Assembly (NCBI GenBank): GCA_002323995.1
Contig: DCQY01000093.1
Location: 1-9,122, forward strand
Direction of reading: 5' to 3'
DNA from: Akkermansiaceae bacterium UBA1506
GTDB lineage: Bacteria > Verrucomicrobiota > Verrucomicrobiia > Verrucomicrobiales > DEV007
Length of the DNA stretch: 9,122 nt
Position numbers and translations under genes: made by a program. The number at the start of each line of letters is the position of its first letter. Position 1 is the first letter of the stretch. Below, piece by piece: positions 5,675 to 9,122 of this stretch. Below the pieces are notes generated by a model. The model was not told the DNA's origin. It made no database searches and was given only the letters and a program-made list of their open reading frames with translations.

Positions 5675-6826
5675 ATGAACCGACAATTTCTGACAGCATT
5701 CAGCCTCATTCTGTTTTCTGCAGGAATCATGGCCGCGGAATCGGAATTGCCTGAGTGGAGCGATGTTGCGGATGCCGAAACGTTTACGCTTGGTGGTGGA
5801 TTATGGCCCATTGGTTTGCTTCCTGATGGGGCAGCGGAAGCGTTAGGCGACGGTGCTCCTACCATGGTTGCAGAAGGGGCTTCTACACCGACTAATCCTG
5901 ATGGATCGCCGCTGACATTTTACGGTCCGCTTACCTCTGCAGGTATTGAAAATTCGGGAGTGGGCAACACAGCAGGGGAAGCGCTTGACGAACCGGCACA
6001 AGCGACGCCCTTAGAATCGCTTCCGCGAATCGAAGGAGAGCTGAGTAATCTCTATTTTGGTTATCCTCCGGTTGATTACTTGATTGATCCCCAGCGCCTC
6101 CTCACTGAACAGAAATCAAATGATATCAAGCGTTTCCTGGAATTCCACTCTGACGAGTCGGACTTCAAGATTTTCGTTATGGTGATTGGGGAAACCCAGG
6201 AGATACCGGAAAGTGTTGATCTGGAGGCGCTTCACCGCGAGTGGTTCCCTGAACAAACTACAGTGCTCATGGTTTACCATCGCGAGCATCCGGATCTCAC
6301 TGAGTTTGTTTATAATGAGAGCGTTCGGTCTTCCCTTTCTCAGTCAGTCTTTGAACGCATCCGACAAAACTGCCTTCGCGAGGGGGCAGCTACCGAGTTT
6401 GCGCCTGACCAGGTTGAGAAAATGGCGATTGAGTTGAGTATCCAGCTGTATTGGCTCGGGCGCCTCATGAATGCCGAGGGCGCTGAAGCTAAGGCTTTGA
6501 GTGAGGCTGAATCAGTCTATGACCTTCCTGCCTCCGCGGATGCTCCCGAGTTGCTTCGCGAATATGCGCCGAGCATCTTCCTCCAAGAGTCTAGCCAACG
6601 AGCGATTTCAATTCTTATCACGATAGCGGTCATTCTCGCCTGCCTTGTTCTCGCGGCAGTTTTAGTATTGATTATAATTTGGCTGCGGAACATGGACCGA
6701 ATCGGTGGGGGACCACTAATTTTCCCAAATTGGGAACCAAAACCGCGGCTCGGTGGTGAGTTCTCCGGGGGGGGATTCATCAGTATGTCGTTCGATATTA
6801 ATGATACTGCCAGCGAGAAGCCCTAA
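5675..6826 (+). CDS. Exported, membrane-anchored TPM-like domain protein
   Basis: A 383-residue protein. Residues 1-20 form a signal peptide (MNRQFLTAFSLILFSAGIMA, with cleavage plausible before AES). Residues 22-120 are low-complexity, acidic and rich in Gly, Pro and Ala, and probably disordered. Residues about 133-265 resemble a TPM domain: YLIDPQRLLTEQKSNDIKRF (135-154), FKIFVMVIGE (164-173), TTVLMVYHRE (195-204), then a helical end. One transmembrane helix spans about 311-337, followed by a Gly-rich tail (GGGPLIF, PRLGGEFSGGG) reminiscent of the glycine-rich C-termini of TPM proteins. Expected topology is an N-terminal domain outside the cytosol, one anchor and a short cytosolic tail. It follows the zinc-ribbon TPM gene by 36 bp and ends before a weak hairpin. 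The TPM match is less clear than in its neighbour, and the function is unknown. Confidence 0.75.
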   Translation: MNRQFLTAFSLILFSAGIMAAESELPEWSDVADAETFTLGGGLWPIGLLPDGAAEALGDGAPTMVAEGASTPTNPDGSPLTFYGPLTSAGIENSGVGNTAGEALDEPAQATPLESLPRIEGELSNLYFGYPPVDYLIDPQRLLTEQKSNDIKRFLEFHSDESDFKIFVMVIGETQEIPESVDLEALHREWFPEQTTVLMVYHREHPDLTEFVYNESVRSSLSQSVFERIRQNCLREGAATEFAPDQVEKMAIELSIQLYWLGRLMNAEGAEAKALSEAESVYDLPASADAPELLREYAPSIFLQESSQRAISILITIAVILACLVLAAVLVLIIIWLRNMDRIGGGPLIFPNWEPKPRLGGEFSGGGFISMSFDINDTASEKP

Positions 6827-6844
6827 TCAGCCTCCTGAGGTTGA
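6827..6844 (+). terminator. Weak hairpin after the TPM pair
   Basis: TCAGCCT and AGGTTGA form a 7-bp stem with one G:T wobble and a 4-nt loop, starting directly after the stop codon at 6826. No T run follows, so as an intrinsic terminator it is doubtful. Confidence 0.25.
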
Positions 6845-6869
6845 AGGCGCGAACGAGGTGATTTTTAGT

Positions 6870-6899
6870 TTGCCCCAGTCCCGCCTGAAAAGGTCTAAT
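6870..6899 (+). promoter_or_regulatory. Candidate promoter for the Gfo/Idh/MocA gene
   Basis: TTGCCC (6870-6875, 4 of 6) and TCTAAT (6894-6899, 5 of 6) have an 18-nt spacer. The -10 ends 5 nt before the ATG at 6905, so the transcript would start at the start codon. The competing reading is that AAAAGG (6888-6893) is a weak ribosome site with an 11-nt gap. Confidence 0.35.
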
Positions 6900-6904
6900 T
6901 AGAC

Positions 6905-7936
6905 ATGGCATATCGGGTAGGCATCATAGGATACGGATGGGCGGCAACCGCTCATGCCGATGCGATTAACGGCACCGCACAGGCTGAGGTAAAAGCAGTC
7001 TTTTCATCGCGAAAACTCAATGAAGAAGAGGTATCAGCGGCCCATGGTAGCAGCATTAAGACTTACACAGACCTCGATGTCATGTTGGCCTCTGAGGACT
7101 TGGATGTCGTTTCGATCACAAGCTATCCAAACCAGCACCGGGAACAGGCTGTGGCTGCCGCCAATGCTGGAAAGCACATCATTCTCGAAAAGCCAATGGC
7201 CCTTAACTGGGAAGATTGTAAAGCAATTCACGACGCCGTTGTAGCCAACGGGGTCAAGGCCTGTGTCTGCTTCGAATTGCGTTACATCAGCCAATTCCTA
7301 ACCACCTCTCGACTCCTCGATGAGGGGTTGATCGGCGACGTTCATTACGGGGAAATCGATTACTATCATGGGATTGGTCCCTGGTATGGTCAATACCGGT
7401 GGAATACGACCGTGGAAAAGGGGGGTAGCAGCCTTCTTTCAGCCGGATGTCATGCTTTAGATGCCCTTTTGCTGTGCATGGGCAACGATGTGGAAGAAGT
7501 CAGTAGCTACGCTACGACCTCAAAGCACGAGATTTTTCAGAAATACGAATACGCCACAACAACGGCATCTATTTTGAAGTTCTCCAATGGATCTGTCGGA
7601 AAGGTCGCTTCGGTGATCGACTGCTTTCAGCCCTATTACTTTCACACTCATCTCGTCGGTAGTGAAGGTAGTCTACTCGACAATAAGATCTATTCGAATA
7701 ATTTCGGGCTACGGGACAAGAAGTGGGCGGAACTGCCCATGGCGATGGCAGATTCGGGTGATGTCGCCGATCATCCTTATCAGGCTCAATTCCAAGCTTT
7801 TTTTGACGCTTTGGACAAAGGCGAGGACATGCCTAGAACCAGCATTGGCGAGGCGCTGGAGACTTTTCGGGTCCTCTTTGCCTGCGACAAATCAGTGTCG
7901 GAAGGTCGGCCGGTGAAAATCAGCGAAATCAACTAA
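6905..7936 (+). CDS. Gfo/Idh/MocA-family NAD(P)-dependent oxidoreductase
   Basis: A 343-residue cytosolic dehydrogenase of the glucose-fructose oxidoreductase/inositol 2-dehydrogenase family, which oxidises or reduces sugars, cyclitols or their derivatives. The N-terminal Rossmann fold begins VGIIGYGWAATAH (5-17). The hallmark Lys is in EKPMA (95-99), after NQHREQAVAAANAGKHIILE. The second domain has FELRYISQF (123-131) and the GG..LLSAGCHALD segment (173-186), with His183 and Asp186 retained. The Asp usual in the family's 'LLDxGxH' is Ser179, so substrate handling or catalysis may differ. A C-terminal HPYQAQFQAFFDAL is typical. The substrate cannot be assigned. The E1 beta gene follows after 74 bp on the same strand, but no known pathway links them. 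No signal peptide is present. Confidence 0.92.
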   Translation: MAYRVGIIGYGWAATAHADAINGTAQAEVKAVFSSRKLNEEEVSAAHGSSIKTYTDLDVMLASEDLDVVSITSYPNQHREQAVAAANAGKHIILEKPMALNWEDCKAIHDAVVANGVKACVCFELRYISQFLTTSRLLDEGLIGDVHYGEIDYYHGIGPWYGQYRWNTTVEKGGSSLLSAGCHALDALLLCMGNDVEEVSSYATTSKHEIFQKYEYATTTASILKFSNGSVGKVASVIDCFQPYYFHTHLVGSEGSLLDNKIYSNNFGLRDKKWAELPMAMADSGDVADHPYQAQFQAFFDALDKGEDMPRTSIGEALETFRVLFACDKSVSEGRPVKISEIN

Positions 7937-8010
7937 GGACGAAAACTGATGTGATAAGCCGTTGAGGCGGTTGCGCACACGGTAAGTTGAGGCAAGAGTG
8001 CGGGCGATTC

Positions 8011-8976
8011 ATGGCTATCACCTACCTTGAGGCAATTCGCGAAGCCCAGGCCCGTGCACTGAAAGAGCACGACAACGTCTACATCTACGGACAGGACGTG
8101 TCGGAGTTTGGCGGTGCCTTCAAGGCCACCAAGGGCTTGTCCGAAATGTTTCCGGGACGAGTGCTTGATTCTCCCATTAGTGAGGATGCCATGATCGGCT
8201 CAGCGGTTGGCGCCGCTATTGAAGGGATGCGACCCATCATCGAGATGCAGTTTGCGGACTTTTCCTCGATTGCTTTCAACCAGATTGTGAACCAGGCGGC
8301 GACGCAGTTTTATCGAACTGGGGTTTCCTGTCCCATAACAGTGCGACTCCCGTCCGGCGGGACTGAAGGAAGCGGTCCATTCCACAGTCAAAGCCTTGAG
8401 TCGATTTACTCCCATTATCCCGGTCTCGTGGTGATGACTCCGGCAACAGTTGAAGATGCCTACACCATGCTCATTGAGGCGGTGGAGATTGATGATCCGG
8501 TCATCTTCTGCGAACACAAGTTTCTCTACTATCACCTTAAAGCGGATGCTCTTCCCGAAGATAATCTTCCAGTCGGTAAAGCCCGATTGGCTCGGACAGG
8601 TCGTCACGCTACCTTGGTGACTAACAGTGCCATGGTGCACGAGTGTCTTCGAGCGGCAAAGCAACTCGAAGGCGAGGGCTACGATCTTGAGATTGTCGAT
8701 CTCAGGACAGTGAAGCCGATTGATACAGACACTATCCTCGGATCAGTGGCCCGAACGGGGAGGATTCTGGCGGTTGGCGAAGGGTTTCCGTGGGGTGGGG
8801 TGACCTCTGAAGTAATTTCGAGAGTTACGGCAGAAGGATTTCATCTTCTGGATGCTCCGCCACAGCGGCATAATTGCCGTGACACTCCGATTCCTTATCA
8901 CCCGAATCTCTGGAAGGCGCATCGTCCCGCCGCCAATAGCATCGCGGATGCGGCGAGGTCACTTCTGCATCTCTGA
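8011..8976 (+). CDS. 2-oxoacid dehydrogenase E1 component, beta subunit
   Basis: Thiamine-diphosphate enzyme subunit that, with an E1 alpha partner, decarboxylates a 2-oxoacid (pyruvate, branched-chain 2-oxoacid or acetoin type) and passes the acyl group to E2 lipoamide. The ATG at 8011 gives 321 residues (MAITYLEAIREAQ), the normal E1 beta start; an in-frame TTG at 7987 would add only MRQECGRF, which is unlike the family. Motifs are GQDVSEFGGAFKATKGL (27-43), DSPISEDAMIG with Glu59, the residue that activates ThDP (53-63), EMQFADF (78-84), FHSQS with His125 (124-128), DPVIFCEHKFLYY (162-174) and the C-terminal transketolase domain with DLRTVKPID and GEGFPWGGV. The protein is complete, ending TPIPYHPNLWKA plus a short helix. 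No E1 alpha, E2 or E3 gene lies on either side: upstream is a Gfo/Idh/MocA gene, downstream a tRNA. The exact 2-oxoacid is unknown. Confidence 0.92.
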   Translation: MAITYLEAIREAQARALKEHDNVYIYGQDVSEFGGAFKATKGLSEMFPGRVLDSPISEDAMIGSAVGAAIEGMRPIIEMQFADFSSIAFNQIVNQAATQFYRTGVSCPITVRLPSGGTEGSGPFHSQSLESIYSHYPGLVVMTPATVEDAYTMLIEAVEIDDPVIFCEHKFLYYHLKADALPEDNLPVGKARLARTGRHATLVTNSAMVHECLRAAKQLEGEGYDLEIVDLRTVKPIDTDTILGSVARTGRILAVGEGFPWGGVTSEVISRVTAEGFHLLDAPPQRHNCRDTPIPYHPNLWKAHRPAANSIADAARSLLHL

Positions 8977-9051
8977 TCGCGCCTTTCAGAAACGTTTCAA
9001 TTCCGTCAAAAAACGGTTGCGAACGCTACGAATTCGCCGACTGTCGCCTTC

Positions 9052-9067
9052 CCGTCGTTCGCGACGG
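9052..9067 (+). other. Hairpin just upstream of the initiator tRNA
   Basis: CCGTCG/CGACGG, a perfect 6-bp stem with a TTCG loop, lies 8 nt before the tRNA. No T run follows, so it is a poor intrinsic terminator for the E1 beta gene. It may be a processing structure in the tRNA leader or a readthrough barrier. The rest of 8977-9075 holds only a short palindrome GAAACGTTTC (8989-8998). Confidence 0.35.
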
Positions 9068-9075
9068 ATCTAGAC

Positions 9076-9122
9076 CGCGGGGTGGAGCAGTCTGGTAGCT
9101 CGTCAGGCTCATAACCTGAAGG
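9076..9122 (+). tRNA. Initiator tRNA-fMet (CAU), 3' part beyond window
   Basis: The gene starts CGCGGGGTGGAGCAG, the near-universal 5' end of bacterial initiator tRNA. It has C at position 1, as expected for the unpaired C1 that marks initiators, although position 72 lies beyond the window. The D arm GAGC/GCTC and the CTCATAA anticodon loop (CAT at 9110-9112) are intact. The anticodon stem is TCAGG/CCTGA, so only two of the three initiator G:C pairs are present; pair 29-41 is A:U (9105 and 9117). The sequence ends after the anticodon arm. Confidence 0.95.

Noticed and set aside
7987..8010. Upstream TTG start for the E1 beta gene (adds MRQECGRF)
   Set aside because: The extra eight residues do not match E1 beta N-termini, whereas the ATG at 8011 gives the usual MAITYLEAI start.
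9017..9044. Possible initiator tRNA promoter with TTGCGA as -35
   Set aside because: No acceptable -10 follows at 16-18 nt (GACTGT or ACTGTC only).
8852..9073. Plus-strand reading frame running from the E1 beta 3' end to the initiator tRNA
   Set aside because: It lies mostly inside E1 beta in another frame, and the protein is Arg/Ser-rich as expected for an out-of-frame translation.
1..9122. Mobile element, CRISPR array, defence island or prophage signature
   Set aside because: No transposase, integrase, terminal inverted repeats, repeat-spacer array or phage genes are seen. The two tRNA genes are potential integration sites, but no partial tRNA duplicate is present.

Overview
The window is an ordinary-looking bacterial chromosome segment with compact genes, bounded by a tRNA-Glu(UUC) gene on the left (minus strand) and the first part of an initiator tRNA-Met gene on the right (plus strand, cut by the window edge). 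Nine protein genes lie between them. I see no insertion sequence, prophage, CRISPR array or transfer gene. The gene set (SufT with an IscU-like scaffold, type II PssA, TPM-domain proteins, Gfo/Idh/MocA and SDR dehydrogenases), the roughly balanced GC content and the near absence of Shine-Dalgarno sequences suggest a Gram-negative bacterium. My best guess is Verrucomicrobiota (Opitutae/Puniceicoccales-like), but this is inference from general knowledge and was not searched.

Layout. At 1-107 are a tRNA-Glu gene and its rho-independent terminator. At 244-1224 is a CaCA-family calcium/sodium antiporter (YrbG type). It converges on a minus-strand Fe-S cluster group read from 2994 down to 1249: a redox-disulfide plus rhodanese-like fusion, an IscU/NifU-type scaffold, then SufT. 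Divergent from that group, at 3071-3931, is phosphatidylserine synthase PssA, followed at 4009-4785 by an SDR oxidoreductase resembling the D-mannonate oxidoreductase group. An AT-rich promoter region (about 4909-4987) then leads into two adjacent genes that both look like TPM-domain proteins: a cytosolic zinc-ribbon form (4988-5638) and an exported, membrane-anchored form (5675-6826). A Gfo/Idh/MocA oxidoreductase (6905-7936) and a stand-alone 2-oxoacid dehydrogenase E1 beta subunit (8011-8976) complete the coding part.

How the genes work together. The three minus-strand genes plausibly serve Fe-S cluster building and delivery, although the core SufBCDS genes are not in view. The two TPM-type proteins are probably one functional unit spanning cytosol and membrane. 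The SDR, Gfo/Idh and E1 beta genes point to sugar or sugar-acid and 2-oxoacid metabolism but do not form an evident pathway.

Most worth a second look: the TPM pair and the 10-bp-phased repeats in front of it; the rhodanese domain whose catalytic Cys is Asp; the E1 beta gene with no E1 alpha beside it; and a recurring arrangement in which a -10-like hexamer sits 5-6 nt before the start codon of four genes, suggesting leaderless transcripts.
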